Positions 40,429-50,590 are shown, counted from the first letter of the stretch. The stretch: 64,000 nucleotides of DNA from Oceanospirillaceae bacterium (GCA_013215375.1 JABSRB010000018.1:1-64000); one strand, 5' to 3'. The notes: a model not told the origin generated them from the sequence alone. Translations and numbers: made by a program.

Positions 40429-41432
40429 GATAAAAATTGACCTTTTGTTTGACTCGAGCTCTGGTGAGCTAGTTGTGATGCATAATTAATAGCGATCTTT
40501 AAACTGCCTGTATCAGCGACGCCAAGACCTGCAATATTGAGTGCAGTGCCGTGATCGACGGAGGTTCTGATGATAGGTAGACCTAAGGTGATATTGACGG
40601 CTTCGCCAAAACCTGAATATTTTAACACAGGTAATCCCTGATCGTGATACATAGCGAGTACAGCATCACAATCTTTTAAGTATTTCTTGGTGAATAGACT
40701 GTCAGCGGGAAGTGGTCCTACTAAATCAATTCCCTGCGCGGTGTATTCTTTAAGTACTGGAGAAATAATATCTATTTCCTCAGTGCCCATGTGTCCGTCT
40801 TCACCTGCGTGAGGGTTGAGACCACAGATTAAAATTCTGGGTTTGTCGATGGCGAATTTAGTGTGTAAATCGTCGATTAAAATGTCGAGTATTTGCCGTA
40901 ACTTGTGTTTGGTAATGGCGTTGCTAATGTCTTTTAATGGTAAATGAGTGGTTACTAGCGCCACCCTTAATTTAGCCGTTGCTAGCATCATCACAACTTC
41001 GCTGACGCCGGTTTGCTGTTGTAGGTATTCTGTATGCCCGCTAAATTTTATTCCAGCTTCATTGATGACTCCCTTATGCACAGGAGGCGTTACCATTGCA
41101 TCGTACTGCCCCTGCAAACAGCCTTGGCATGCCTGTTCTAATGTGGCGATTACATAGCTTGAGTTTGCTATATCTAAGTGTCCAGGGAGTGCTGCTGCGT
41201 TCAATTTGATGGGGCTGACAAAGAGCTGTCCGCTACGCGAGGCTTGCTGAACACTAGGATCAAATATTAATACCTCCAGCGTTAGTCCCAAGGCTTTGGC
41301 CGTTGCAGCAAAAAGCTCTGGGTCGCCTATCGCTACCAGTTGGTCGGTATAGTCCTGCTGGGATATTTTGACAAGAAGTTCTGGTCCAATACCTGCGGGT
41401 TCGCCACTGGTGATGGCAATTCTTTTAATCAT
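40425..41432 (-). CDS. pdxA: 4-hydroxythreonine-4-phosphate dehydrogenase
   Basis: RIAITSGEPAGIGPELL; MYHDQGLPVLKYSGFGEAVNITLGLPIIRTSVDHGTA. Confidence 0.97.
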   Translation of the reverse strand: MIKRIAITSGEPAGIGPELLVKISQQDYTDQLVAIGDPELFAATAKALGLTLEVLIFDPSVQQASRSGQLFVSPIKLNAAALPGHLDIANSSYVIATLEQACQGCLQGQYDAMVTPPVHKGVINEAGIKFSGHTEYLQQQTGVSEVVMMLATAKLRVALVTTHLPLKDISNAITKHKLRQILDILIDDLHTKFAIDKPRILICGLNPHAGEDGHMGTEEIDIISPVLKEYTAQGIDLVGPLPADSLFTKKYLKDCDAVLAMYHDQGLPVLKYSGFGEAVNITLGLPIIRTSVDHGTALNIAGLGVADTGSLKIAINYASQLAHQSSSQTKGQFLS

Positions 41433-41532
41433 GAGAGACTCAAGTGATGCTGTTTGTTGATCGCGGATTATATATGATCAGGGCTGTGCTGTTCTACCGC
41501 CAACGTCAATATTGGTATTAAAAGAGCAAGCC

Positions 41533-41700
41533 CGCTAGTGTCCATGCTGAAACAGGGGCGTAGCGAGGCTGATCCAATAGTTCAAGATGAGTGACCCTAG
41601 ATAGGGGCGTTTGGTTGTTCCAAATAACTCTATCTAGTGGTGATCAGATTGAAATAGTGGGGCAGCCGCAGTAGCTCATGGTTTCAGCTTGGGTACTAGG
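41533..41700 (+). repeat. Dispersed intergenic hairpin element, copy B (pdxA-surA), right end split by MITE
   Basis: 127-bp ungapped match to copy A; terminal inverted repeat GCTGAAAC (41546-41553)/GTTTCAGC (41681-41688). Confidence 0.9.
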
Positions 41701-41862
41701 AGCCTGTCCGAGAGCAGACTAATCGGCAGCGACCAATCCTCTTTGGTTATAATTAACGCTAATTTTCGTTAAATAGCACGCTATTCGCCTTAAATCACCG
41801 CTAATTCTTCCTCAGATAGCTTTGTTCTCGCTTCGATCGCAGTGCTCGGACAGACTCCTAGT
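41695..41862. mobile_element. MITE-like non-autonomous element, TIR ACTAGGAG(C/T)CTGTCCGAG, putative CTAG target duplication
   Basis: 41695-41712 ACTAGGAGCCTGTCCGAG versus 41845-41862 CTCGGACAGACTCCTAGT (17/18 inverted match); 168 bp; no ORF; empty-site comparison with copy A. Confidence 0.85.
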
Positions 41863-41889
41863 TAGATTAGCTGGCTTATTGTGATAGGA

Positions 41890-43224
41890 CTATTTGAATT
41901 CTACATAGGCATTGGCGCGTATTTCTCGTAACCAGTTGTCTTTCTCTTCGCTGAATTTTCGTTTTCCAATGATGTTACGGGCTTGGTTTTCCTGGGCTAG
42001 ATTATCAGTATTTTCTGACTTCCTGTCTAAAACTTCGACAATGTGCCAGCCAAATCTGCTTTCAAAAGGCAGGCTAATTTGGCCTACTTTGGTACGTTGA
42101 ACAACTTGTTCAAATTCAGGAACCATCTGGCCGCTTTCTGTCCAGCCCAAATCACCACCTTGTGAGCTGCTACCTGGGTCATTACTATGCTCTTCGGCAA
42201 GGGAGGCAAAGTCCTTGTCGTTTTTTAACAGCTGTTGGTAAATTTGTGAAGCGAGTCGCTTGGCTTGGCTTTTGGAAGTGACTTCGCTAGGAGAGATTAG
42301 GATATGGCGTACTTTGGTTTTGTCGACAGTCTGTGCTTTAACGCCGTTTCGAGTGTCGCGTAATTGTAATATATGAAAGCCAGTAGGAGTTCTAGTCGGC
42401 TTGCTAAATTGCTTGGGGCTCAATGGCGAGATAGCATCGATCATAGAGCTTGGTAACTCGGCTATTTTACGCCAGCCCATGTCGCCGCCGTTTAGAGCGT
42501 GCGCTGCATTAGAATTACTGATAGCCATGTTGGAAAATTTAGCACCTGAGAGTAGCTTTTGGTACACATCGTTCGCTTTGTTTCTTGCGAGGTTGATGTT
42601 TTTTGGAGTCATTGGGCTGTTGATGGTAATCAATATATCGCTAATTAATACCTCTGCATTACTTTTGCTAGATTGAGAGCGTAAGAAGTTTTGCACTTCT
42701 CTGTCTGATATTTGAATACGTTTACTAATATTGCTCTCTTGCAGTTGGCGGATCAAAATGTCGTCCTTGATTTGCTCTCTTGTAACGATGTAATCTTGGC
42801 CTTGCGCAATCAGCGCGTCGCGGAATTTGGCCAAACTCATGCCGTTGTTTTTGGCGATTTGAGTAATAGTGGCATTGAGCTGTCTATCCGTTACTTTAAT
42901 GCCTTGCTCTGCAGCCATTTTGAGCATGATGGTTCTAGAAATCATCTGCTCCATAACTTGGTTTTGCAAGATGCTTTTGTTGGGAACTTTTGCCCCTTGT
43001 TGTCTGATTTGAGCAGCTGCGCGGGTGATGCTCGATGTGAACTCTGACTCTAGTATTACCTCGTCATTGACGATTGCAATAATCTTGTCTAACGGAGCTC
43101 CCTGGCCAATCAAGGGGAAGAAAGTGAGGCTGGCGAATATAAGGGCCTTACTTATTATTTTTTTGTTCAATTTAGTTGTTCGCATTGTAATACTCACGTT
43201 TTTGATAGCCTTTAATTTTGTCAC
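41890..43224 (-). CDS. surA: periplasmic chaperone/PPIase SurA (start probably 43185)
   Basis: Two parvulin domains; downstream of lptD. Confidence 0.96.
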   Translation of the reverse strand: MTKLKAIKNVSITMRTTKLNKKIISKALIFASLTFFPLIGQGAPLDKIIAIVNDEVILESEFTSSITRAAAQIRQQGAKVPNKSILQNQVMEQMISRTIMLKMAAEQGIKVTDRQLNATITQIAKNNGMSLAKFRDALIAQGQDYIVTREQIKDDILIRQLQESNISKRIQISDREVQNFLRSQSSKSNAEVLISDILITINSPMTPKNINLARNKANDVYQKLLSGAKFSNMAISNSNAAHALNGGDMGWRKIAELPSSMIDAISPLSPKQFSKPTRTPTGFHILQLRDTRNGVKAQTVDKTKVRHILISPSEVTSKSQAKRLASQIYQQLLKNDKDFASLAEEHSNDPGSSSQGGDLGWTESGQMVPEFEQVVQRTKVGQISLPFESRFGWHIVEVLDRKSENTDNLAQENQARNIIGKRKFSEEKDNWLREIRANAYVEFK

Positions 43225-45748
43225 TTAATTCTGAAGTAATGCTTTTGCCAATACCACCTAAACCTTTAAGTACAAACTGTAGTGCAATAGAGTTTTCTCT
43301 ATTAGTGCCAGAGTTCTGTGATCTAGCTACAATTCGCGTCTTCCAGCAACAGCTTGCATATTCGAGTCCAGATGCAGCGTCTAGAGGTTTTCGGGTAAGC
43401 CAATCGTATTGTAATAGCCCTAAGCTTGACCAGTTGTTTGATATTGGCCAAAGATAGGAAAGGGTGGTTTGTTTACGGGTATCTCTGGTGAATCGGTGTC
43501 TAATTCCGATTACGTGATTGGGATCTTCCTCGTATTTTAAATCCAGTGTCAGTTCAGAGTTTTGTAAGGTCTTAGCATCAAAAGTGGCGTCAAATAGCGC
43601 TCTTACTCTTGAGTTTGGGCGCCATATTATAGAGCTTGCAAAATCAGAAGTATCATTATCAATAGGCTCTGCATTGGCATCAACACGTACCTTCCTGTCA
43701 TCAAAGTAAATTGCGTGGCCGATACTTGCCGAGACGATTTCTCGCCCCTCATCAGAGATAACTCTGGAGGTTAGTCCTAAGGAGAGCTGTTTGGCATCGC
43801 CAAATCGATCATCGCCACTAAACCTGTTATCTCTGAATAGAGAGTTATAGGTGAAAGTAAGCTCTGAAGTGTCAAAGTCCGGTAGTGTTGATTGGTCCTG
43901 GTAAGGTACATAGAGTGCATATAAACGAGGTTCTAATGTCTGCGTATAGGCTTTACTTTGAAACTCGAAATCGCGGTCAAAATAAAGTCCTGAGTCCACT
44001 TCGAGTATAGGGAGCGTAGTGGATTGGTGAGAGCCAATGCTGCTGTCTTGATCGTTGAGGCTATAGCTGGAATGCCAGAGCTTAAATGAAGGTTTTAAAT
44101 AACCCCATGTTCTATTAATTTCAATATTGACACTTGGGTTAATTATCAAGCGATCGCCGTTGACTTTCTGTGAGTCACTGAGTCCGGTTTGATCCCTGTC
44201 AAAGCGGGTGAATACCGTACGATAATTAAAACTTATATTATCCCAGGGATCTGGTGCGGTCCCTGTTAGTCTGATTTCAGGTAGGCGCTGATAAGGCTTT
44301 GTTTGGCTGCTGTCGATTGTTTGGTATTTTTGAATCAATATAGAGCTGTTCCAGTTATCTGCTTGGAAACTGATTTTAGCGGTTTGATTCAAATGGCTGT
44401 TATCGCCATCATCAACATCTAGGTTAGTGCCAAAATCTGAAAAATAGTCATTATCGCTAACTTTAGTGTAGTTGATAGCAGTATTAAAGCGTCCGTACTC
44501 ACCGCTGTGATTGGCGCCTAGTACCCATCTGTTTCTCTTATCTGCACTGTCAACGACATTAAGAGAAGTGCTCAACCTATTGCTGCTGTTTTTATCTAAG
44601 TATCTCACCTCATTTTCAACCAGCAAACTTTTATTGGAATTGAAAGTGGCGGTTAATGTATCGTCGATGTTAGGAGCTATATTAAAGTAGTAGGGAATCG
44701 ATATCTTGCTGACGTCGTCACTTATTTTTAGCGACGGATAGAGAAAACCGCTATGTCTTCTATCGTCAATGGGAAAATAGAAGTAGGGCAGGTATAAAAC
44801 GGGAGTGCCCATGATGACGAGTTTGGCGTTATCTGCTCTGCCAAAACCAGATTCAATGTCTAAGTTGATATTACTGGCGGAAATTTTCCAGTCATCAGTA
44901 CCGGGAGGGCAAAAAGTCAGGCTACCGTTTTTAATATCTAAAACATTTTTTGTCTTGCGCACAATAGTTTGTGCATCGCCTCTTAAATCTTTATCGTGAA
45001 TGACATATTGCGCATTGTGCATGGTTGTTTCATCATTGTTGATGTTCCCCTGTGCACTGTCAGCCGTGATTAACATCCCCGTTTGGCGGTAGATGACGCC
45101 GCCCTCTAAGCTGAGTGCGCCAGTCTCTTGATTCAATCTGACTAGTGGGCTATTTAAACTTCTGTTTCCCTGGCGGATATCAACATTTCCTTTTAATACA
45201 GAACTTTGGCCTAATTCAGTGGCGCTCTGATCCGCACTTATAAACACAGTACTTAGATCTACAGAGTTGCTTTCTGGATCGGTGTTGGCACTAATTACAG
45301 GGGAAATGTAGCGGCCTTTGCAGACCCCGTGATTATTATCACTAGTGTAAGGGTACCAATCCATTTTTTTGAAATCGATCTGAGACTGAGTATTACTCGT
45401 AGTATTGGTAGGGGGGGCTATTGGCTGAGTTTGTGTCGTTACTTTTTTTCGGGTAATACGTTTTCTTAGGCGTGATGACTTATTGTTTCGCGTAGCCTTA
45501 CTTACTAACAAAGGTTTTGTTGGTAATGGCTGTATAGGTTCGTCTTTTAAGGGTATAAATGTTGCACCCAAGGGTTGGCGAAAATTTGCAAGAGTTGCTG
45601 CCGTGGTGGCAGCGCTACAGTCCCATTGCCCGGCATATTGCTTGCAGTTCCATGCAGGTACGGCGACAGCACTGGTATGTGTGCCTCCCAAAATGGCGAC
45701 TAATATCGCTAGACTAAGTGGCGAAGTAGGGTGGAGATTAAATTGCAT
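43172..45748 (-). CDS. lptD: LPS-assembly protein LptD
   Basis: OstA domain, DDRRHSGFLYPSL-type motif, C-terminal barrel. Confidence 0.95.
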   Translation of the reverse strand: MQFNLHPTSPLSLAILVAILGGTHTSAVAVPAWNCKQYAGQWDCSAATTAATLANFRQPLGATFIPLKDEPIQPLPTKPLLVSKATRNNKSSRLRKRITRKKVTTQTQPIAPPTNTTSNTQSQIDFKKMDWYPYTSDNNHGVCKGRYISPVISANTDPESNSVDLSTVFISADQSATELGQSSVLKGNVDIRQGNRSLNSPLVRLNQETGALSLEGGVIYRQTGMLITADSAQGNINNDETTMHNAQYVIHDKDLRGDAQTIVRKTKNVLDIKNGSLTFCPPGTDDWKISASNINLDIESGFGRADNAKLVIMGTPVLYLPYFYFPIDDRRHSGFLYPSLKISDDVSKISIPYYFNIAPNIDDTLTATFNSNKSLLVENEVRYLDKNSSNRLSTSLNVVDSADKRNRWVLGANHSGEYGRFNTAINYTKVSDNDYFSDFGTNLDVDDGDNSHLNQTAKISFQADNWNSSILIQKYQTIDSSQTKPYQRLPEIRLTGTAPDPWDNISFNYRTVFTRFDRDQTGLSDSQKVNGDRLIINPSVNIEINRTWGYLKPSFKLWHSSYSLNDQDSSIGSHQSTTLPILEVDSGLYFDRDFEFQSKAYTQTLEPRLYALYVPYQDQSTLPDFDTSELTFTYNSLFRDNRFSGDDRFGDAKQLSLGLTSRVISDEGREIVSASIGHAIYFDDRKVRVDANAEPIDNDTSDFASSIIWRPNSRVRALFDATFDAKTLQNSELTLDLKYEEDPNHVIGIRHRFTRDTRKQTTLSYLWPISNNWSSLGLLQYDWLTRKPLDAASGLEYASCCWKTRIVARSQNSGTNRENSIALQFVLKGLGGIGKSITSELSDKIKGYQKREYYNANN

Positions 45749-45983
45749 CTATATAAATCCGGCCAGTAAAAAGTAATTATTTGTCGTTGATGAATTGAAT
45801 ATTAGCTAATCTGCTGAAATAATAGTGTTAATTGACTGTCATTGACCAAATACATTCATCTTTTTTTACACCAGAAGTAATAAAATTGTCAGACTAATAA
45901 CTGTTTGGTTATATTACAGATTAGTAGACGGATAATAGAACATATAACTAATGAATTACAGTACTAGTGGAAAACAATAGAAA

Positions 45984-46988
45984 ATGCAGCATATTTCTGA
46001 GTTAAGTGGTTGGGTAGAAACTCTTATAGATGATGGACAATTATCATTGGGTGCTAAGTGGGAAATACTTCCTCTGCAAGGGGATGCAAGCTGTCGGCGT
46101 TATTACAGATTAATAGGCGGCTCTATAAGTTATATCTTGGTGGCAAGTCCGTCGCAGCGTATTGATAATAATATATTTGTTACAATAGCTAGGGATTGGC
46201 TAGCACATGGGATAAATGTACCTGAAGTCATCGCAATAAATGAGTCGCAAGGTTTTATGCTGCTTGAGGATTTAGGCACAGTGCACCTCTACGATATCTC
46301 TTACCAGCAAGCAAATATCGGCTATTATCGCCAGGCAATAACACAATTACACAAGATACAGTCGGTACCTGCAGTGACAATGCCGAGCTTTGATCGTGAT
46401 TTTTTACTCAGAGAATTAAATATATTTGATACTTGGATGATCCAGAGTGTATTAGAGCTGCCGAGACCTGAATTATTAGACGACTTGTTTGAAATGTTAG
46501 TTGAAAATGCGTTAGCTCAACCGCAAGTGATGATGCATAGAGATTTTCATTCGCGTAATTTGTTGATCTTCCATAATGAAATTAAAATCATTGATTTTCA
46601 GGATGCTGTGTGTGGGCCTTTAGCCTATGATTTGGCCTCGCTGTTAAAAGATTGTTATCTCACTTTAAGTGATGCTGAATTAGACGCGCTTGTTGATGAA
46701 TATTTAGTAACGCTGAATAGCTCTGAGCTGCTCGAGGACCCAATAGAGAAAAGTGTGTTCAGGCGTTGGTTTGATTTAATTGGACTGCAGCGACATTTAA
46801 AAGTGTTGGGGTTATTTGTTAGGCTGGCCAAAGAAGAGCAAAAGAGCGGATATCTTAGTGATATTTCCAGAGTGTTTAATTATGTATTGAACGTGACTAA
46901 TCGCTATGACGAGCTGGGTGGGTTTGATCTTTGGCTGCGAAAAACAGTCAAACCTGAGTTGTTAAAGCAATCATGGTATGTTTCATGA
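45984..46988 (+). CDS. amgK: aminoglycoside phosphotransferase family / anomeric sugar kinase AmgK
   Basis: GDASCRRYYRL; MMHRDFHSRNLLIFHNEIKIIDFQDAVCGPLAYDLASLLKD; followed by murU, divergent from lptD. Confidence 0.88.
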   Translation: MQHISELSGWVETLIDDGQLSLGAKWEILPLQGDASCRRYYRLIGGSISYILVASPSQRIDNNIFVTIARDWLAHGINVPEVIAINESQGFMLLEDLGTVHLYDISYQQANIGYYRQAITQLHKIQSVPAVTMPSFDRDFLLRELNIFDTWMIQSVLELPRPELLDDLFEMLVENALAQPQVMMHRDFHSRNLLIFHNEIKIIDFQDAVCGPLAYDLASLLKDCYLTLSDAELDALVDEYLVTLNSSELLEDPIEKSVFRRWFDLIGLQRHLKVLGLFVRLAKEEQKSGYLSDISRVFNYVLNVTNRYDELGGFDLWLRKTVKPELLKQSWYVS

Positions 46989-47671
46989 AAGCGATGATAT
47001 TAGCAGCTGGAAGAGGCAGTAGAATGGCGGCATTAACCCATTCGACACCCAAACCACTGGTTAAGGTATTAGATAAGCCATTAATTGAATATCACTTAGA
47101 CAAGCTACAGTCAGCAGGATTTAGCACAGTGGTGATAAATGTTTCCTGGTTGGCGGAACAGTTAGAAAATTATTTTAATAATCTGTATAAAGGCTCTTTA
47201 GATATAAAGCTTTACAGCGAGCCGCAAGCTTTAGAAACAGGTGGGGGAGTTTTTTCTGCACTGGAGGACCTCAGTGATGATGGTACACCTTTCTTAGTTA
47301 TAAATGCAGATGTGATGAGTGATTTTGATTTCGCTAGTGTTCCCACGACAATGAAATCATTAGCACACCTTTACATGGTGGATAATCCTTTGCACAACCC
47401 TCTGGGAGATTTTTATCTCGACAATCAAGGTGGATTGAGGTTAGATTCTTCGAAAAACACTCAAGCCAAGCTCACTTTTTCAGGCATAAGCCTATTGTCG
47501 CCGCAGCTTTTTAGCGGATGTGAAATTGCAAAATTTAGCTTGGTTAATCTGTTTAGGAAGTACATGGCGCAAGGCTTAGTTAGCGGAGAAAAAATCCATA
47601 ATACTTGGATTGATGTAGGGACGGTTGAGCGTTTAGAGCAGGCGAGCGAATGGCAGCGAACGCTTAGATAA
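46985..47671 (+). CDS. murU: N-acetylmuramate-1-phosphate uridylyltransferase MurU
   Basis: MKAMILAAGRGSRMAALTHSTPKPLVKV. Confidence 0.9.
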   Translation: MKAMILAAGRGSRMAALTHSTPKPLVKVLDKPLIEYHLDKLQSAGFSTVVINVSWLAEQLENYFNNLYKGSLDIKLYSEPQALETGGGVFSALEDLSDDGTPFLVINADVMSDFDFASVPTTMKSLAHLYMVDNPLHNPLGDFYLDNQGGLRLDSSKNTQAKLTFSGISLLSPQLFSGCEIAKFSLVNLFRKYMAQGLVSGEKIHNTWIDVGTVERLEQASEWQRTLR

Positions 47672-47804
47672 TAAGAGGTTTCGGGCAAACTGTTTGGTTC
47701 TGCTGGTATCTGCCTACCTGTAAATGCGAGGAGTGTCCAGCGATGATTTAGTTTGGATTTTAATCATCACTATTAAAACTATATGACATATTATTCTTAG
47801 AAAA

Positions 47805-48605
47805 GTGAAAAAAATGACAGAGCAAATAATACAAAACATCAAGCGTTATAGAACCGGTTTAATTGTTGGTGGCGTTATTGGTTTTTGGACTGGTAATCTC
47901 GTTGGGCTATTTTTTGGGGCGGGGGTTGGATTTTTTATAAACCGTTGGTTGTTTAATCTACTGCTTGGCGAAAAGTCTCCGCAGGCATTGTTTTTTAAAG
48001 CGACCTTTGCTGTGATGGGAAAAGTTGCAAAAGCTGATGGTAGAGTGACGGAGCACGAAATTCAATTTGCCCGTGATGTGATGGCTAGAATGCGCTTAGA
48101 CGAAGATAAAAAACGTCAGGCTATGGGTTATTTCTCCGAGGGGAAAGAGGCCGGTTTTGATTTGAGCTCGGTGTTAAAACCATTGAGTCTGCTTATTCAA
48201 AGGCGTAGTGCGGTTAAAATCATGTTTTTGGAAATTCAGTTACAAGCGGCCATGGCTGACGGCGATATATCCCCTAACGAACTTAAAGTGATTCAGCAAG
48301 TCTGTGCTTTTTTGAAAATGTCGCAGCAGGAAATGAACCAGCTGCTTTCAAGAATGCAGGCTCAGCAATCATTTCAAGGAGCGCAGAGCTCGCAGGTGAG
48401 TATTGAAGAAGCTTATAAGGTATTAGGGGTGGATCCAAAGGTCGCTGATCCCGAGCTGAAAAAGGCTTATCGACGATTAATGAGTCAGCACCATCCGGAC
48501 AAACTGGTTGCCAAAGGTTTGCCGCCGGAGATGATGCAGCTTGCTAAGGAGAAAACCCAGGAAATACAAGCTGCTTACGATATAGTCAAAACAGCGCGTA
48601 AGTAA
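47805..48605 (+). CDS. djlA: co-chaperone DjlA (TerB-like + J domain)
   Basis: N-terminal membrane segment, TerB-like domain, YKVLGVDPKVADPELKKAYRRLMSQHHPDKL. Confidence 0.92.
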   Translation: MKKMTEQIIQNIKRYRTGLIVGGVIGFWTGNLVGLFFGAGVGFFINRWLFNLLLGEKSPQALFFKATFAVMGKVAKADGRVTEHEIQFARDVMARMRLDEDKKRQAMGYFSEGKEAGFDLSSVLKPLSLLIQRRSAVKIMFLEIQLQAAMADGDISPNELKVIQQVCAFLKMSQQEMNQLLSRMQAQQSFQGAQSSQVSIEEAYKVLGVDPKVADPELKKAYRRLMSQHHPDKLVAKGLPPEMMQLAKEKTQEIQAAYDIVKTARK

Positions 48606-48650
48606 CCATTTAACAATGCTGCGGGCTAAAGCTGCTCGCAGCTATTGTCC

Positions 48651-49790
48651 CTATGTGCTGGCGCTGCCTGGCATTTGGTTAGTTTTCTGTTTTATTACTG
48701 GCATCGCTTTCTTTTCTTGCAGCGCTTTAAATTCTGTTTCAATGTTAGTTTTGATCACACCACGCACTTTTCTGAATAACCACTGATTACCTCTTATTGT
48801 CCAAGCGCTAGCGGGAGCTTGAATTTGTTGGTACTTTTCTATATCAGACAAATTAGCAGCGCGTTTACGTTGGTAGGCGAGGTCTTGCCCGTTAATAAAC
48901 CTGTTCTTCATCGGTGTGTAAATGTCAAAAGTGTCTAGTTTTAGCTGCTTAATCAGAGGGATTAGCTGAGGAGCGCTGATGTCTGTGGATTGTTGAGGAT
49001 TGATCAAGATTAGCCTTGATTTCTCTAACTCTGAAGCTCCAAAAGTACTGGCATAGGCAGCCGCCCATGTTGCGCCCTGACCAATGCCAATAATGATAAT
49101 GGCATCGCTCTCTTTATTAAGGAAATCCCTAGTAGCAACCGCTCTAGCGTGCACAATTTCTGCCATGCTTTTTGTGTCTTCGTTGTCTTGCGCTGGAGCA
49201 GTATCCGTCTCGTTTTCTGTCGCAACAGCGGGGCTTTGGGCGGGATCACTTTGAGTATCTTGTTCTGCTGGTGGTTGCGTTTCTGTATTGGTGTCAGGGT
49301 CCGTTTGCGTAGCGCTAGTTTCGGTTTCGGACTCGCTTGGGTACTGGCCGCGTTCGGGGATGGCTTGGCTTTTTGTGCTAGGTAAAGTGATCACCGCTGT
49401 TTGCCACTGGTGTTTTGCTAAGCCGGTGCGTAGTGGGTTTAGACTAATAGTCCAATTAGCGTGGTTTCTTTCATCGGGAAAAATAAGCAGGCTGCCAATG
49501 GGCTCTTTTTCATCCGCGGCCAGGAAATACGCATCGAAATTTTCTTCTAAAGCGGTGAGTTTAAGTACTTCGCTGGCGGTTACTTTCAATAGTTCGGCTA
49601 TTTCTTTTTCGGTGTTGCGGTGTGCGTTAGGCATGACTCTTTCGCTCACAGCCTCTGCTTTACCAGCGGCGTTGTCTTCTGTAACTTCCGTTTGCGTTGC
49701 GTTGGTATCTGCTTCATCTGTTGCTGCTGCGTACAGAGGGTTAGATAACATTAATAAACTAAAAGTACTTACCAATAAACTAGTTTTCAT
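48651..49790 (-). CDS. DUF3530-like alpha/beta-hydrolase-fold exported protein
   Basis: Signal peptide, GIGQGATWAAAYAST nucleophile-elbow-like motif, low-complexity acidic/QT-rich insert. Confidence 0.65.
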   Translation of the reverse strand: MKTSLLVSTFSLLMLSNPLYAAATDEADTNATQTEVTEDNAAGKAEAVSERVMPNAHRNTEKEIAELLKVTASEVLKLTALEENFDAYFLAADEKEPIGSLLIFPDERNHANWTISLNPLRTGLAKHQWQTAVITLPSTKSQAIPERGQYPSESETETSATQTDPDTNTETQPPAEQDTQSDPAQSPAVATENETDTAPAQDNEDTKSMAEIVHARAVATRDFLNKESDAIIIIGIGQGATWAAAYASTFGASELEKSRLILINPQQSTDISAPQLIPLIKQLKLDTFDIYTPMKNRFINGQDLAYQRKRAANLSDIEKYQQIQAPASAWTIRGNQWLFRKVRGVIKTNIETEFKALQEKKAMPVIKQKTNQMPGSAST

Positions 49791-49921
49791 AAAGACATTA
49801 TTTTCACGATAATTTTAAAAGTCTAAGGATATTAATACGCCAGCCATTTAGATACAATGTAGCGCAAGAAAGTAGCGAAAATACTAACCTAGCATTAATA
49901 GCTGAGAAATAAGGTCAATTT

Positions 49922-50590
49922 ATGAAAAGTTTTAAAATAGCGCCGTCGATACTGGCTGCTAATTTTGCCTGTCTCGGTGAAGAAGTAGAAAATGTTTTAG
50001 CCGCAGGTGCTGACATTGTGCACTTTGATGTGATGGATAATCACTATGTTCCCAATCTTTCTGTGGGGCCAATGGTCTGTAGCGCACTGCGCAAACACGG
50101 TATTAGTGCACCGATTGATGTGCATTTAATGGTGAAACCTGTCGATTCTATGATTGAGCAGTTTTTAGAGGCAGGGGCTAGTTACATAACTTTTCATCCA
50201 GAGGCATCTGATCATATTGATCGATCGCTACAGATAATTAAGGATGGAGGTGCTAAAGCGGGTTTGGTTTTTAACCCGGCGACACCATTACATTTTCTAG
50301 ATCATGTTATGGATCGATTGGACATGATTTTGCTGATGTCAGTTAACCCAGGCTTTGGTGGGCAAAAGTTTATACCTTCTACTCTGACAAAGCTGGCGAA
50401 AGTACGCCGTATTATTGATGAGTCCGGGTTAGATATTCGCCTTGAGGTTGATGGCGGTGTCACTTTAGATAATATTAGAGAAATAGCGCTTGCCGGTGCC
50501 GATACCTTTGTCGCAGGTTCTGCTATCTTTAATACCAGTAACTACCAGCAGACAATCGAGGCAATGCGCAGGCAACTTGAGGGAGTTTAG
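49922..50590 (+). CDS. rpe: ribulose-phosphate 3-epimerase
   Basis: [37 protein letters not shown]. Confidence 0.97.
   Translation: MKSFKIAPSILAANFACLGEEVENVLAAGADIVHFDVMDNHYVPNLSVGPMVCSALRKHGISAPIDVHLMVKPVDSMIEQFLEAGASYITFHPEASDHIDRSLQIIKDGGAKAGLVFNPATPLHFLDHVMDRLDMILLMSVNPGFGGQKFIPSTLTKLAKVRRIIDESGLDIRLEVDGGVTLDNIREIALAGADTFVAGSAIFNTSNYQQTIEAMRRQLEGV

Noticed and set aside
41695-41862. Remnant of a transposase gene
   Set aside because: The 168-bp interior has no ORF of useful length in any frame and no recognised transposase motif; best treated as non-autonomous.
42712-43047. 111-aa ORF opposite surA
   Set aside because: Antisense of conserved SurA N-terminal region.
49288-49812. 174-aa plus-strand ORF opposite the DUF3530-like gene
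   Set aside because: Antisense of the low-complexity region; no start context or family resemblance.
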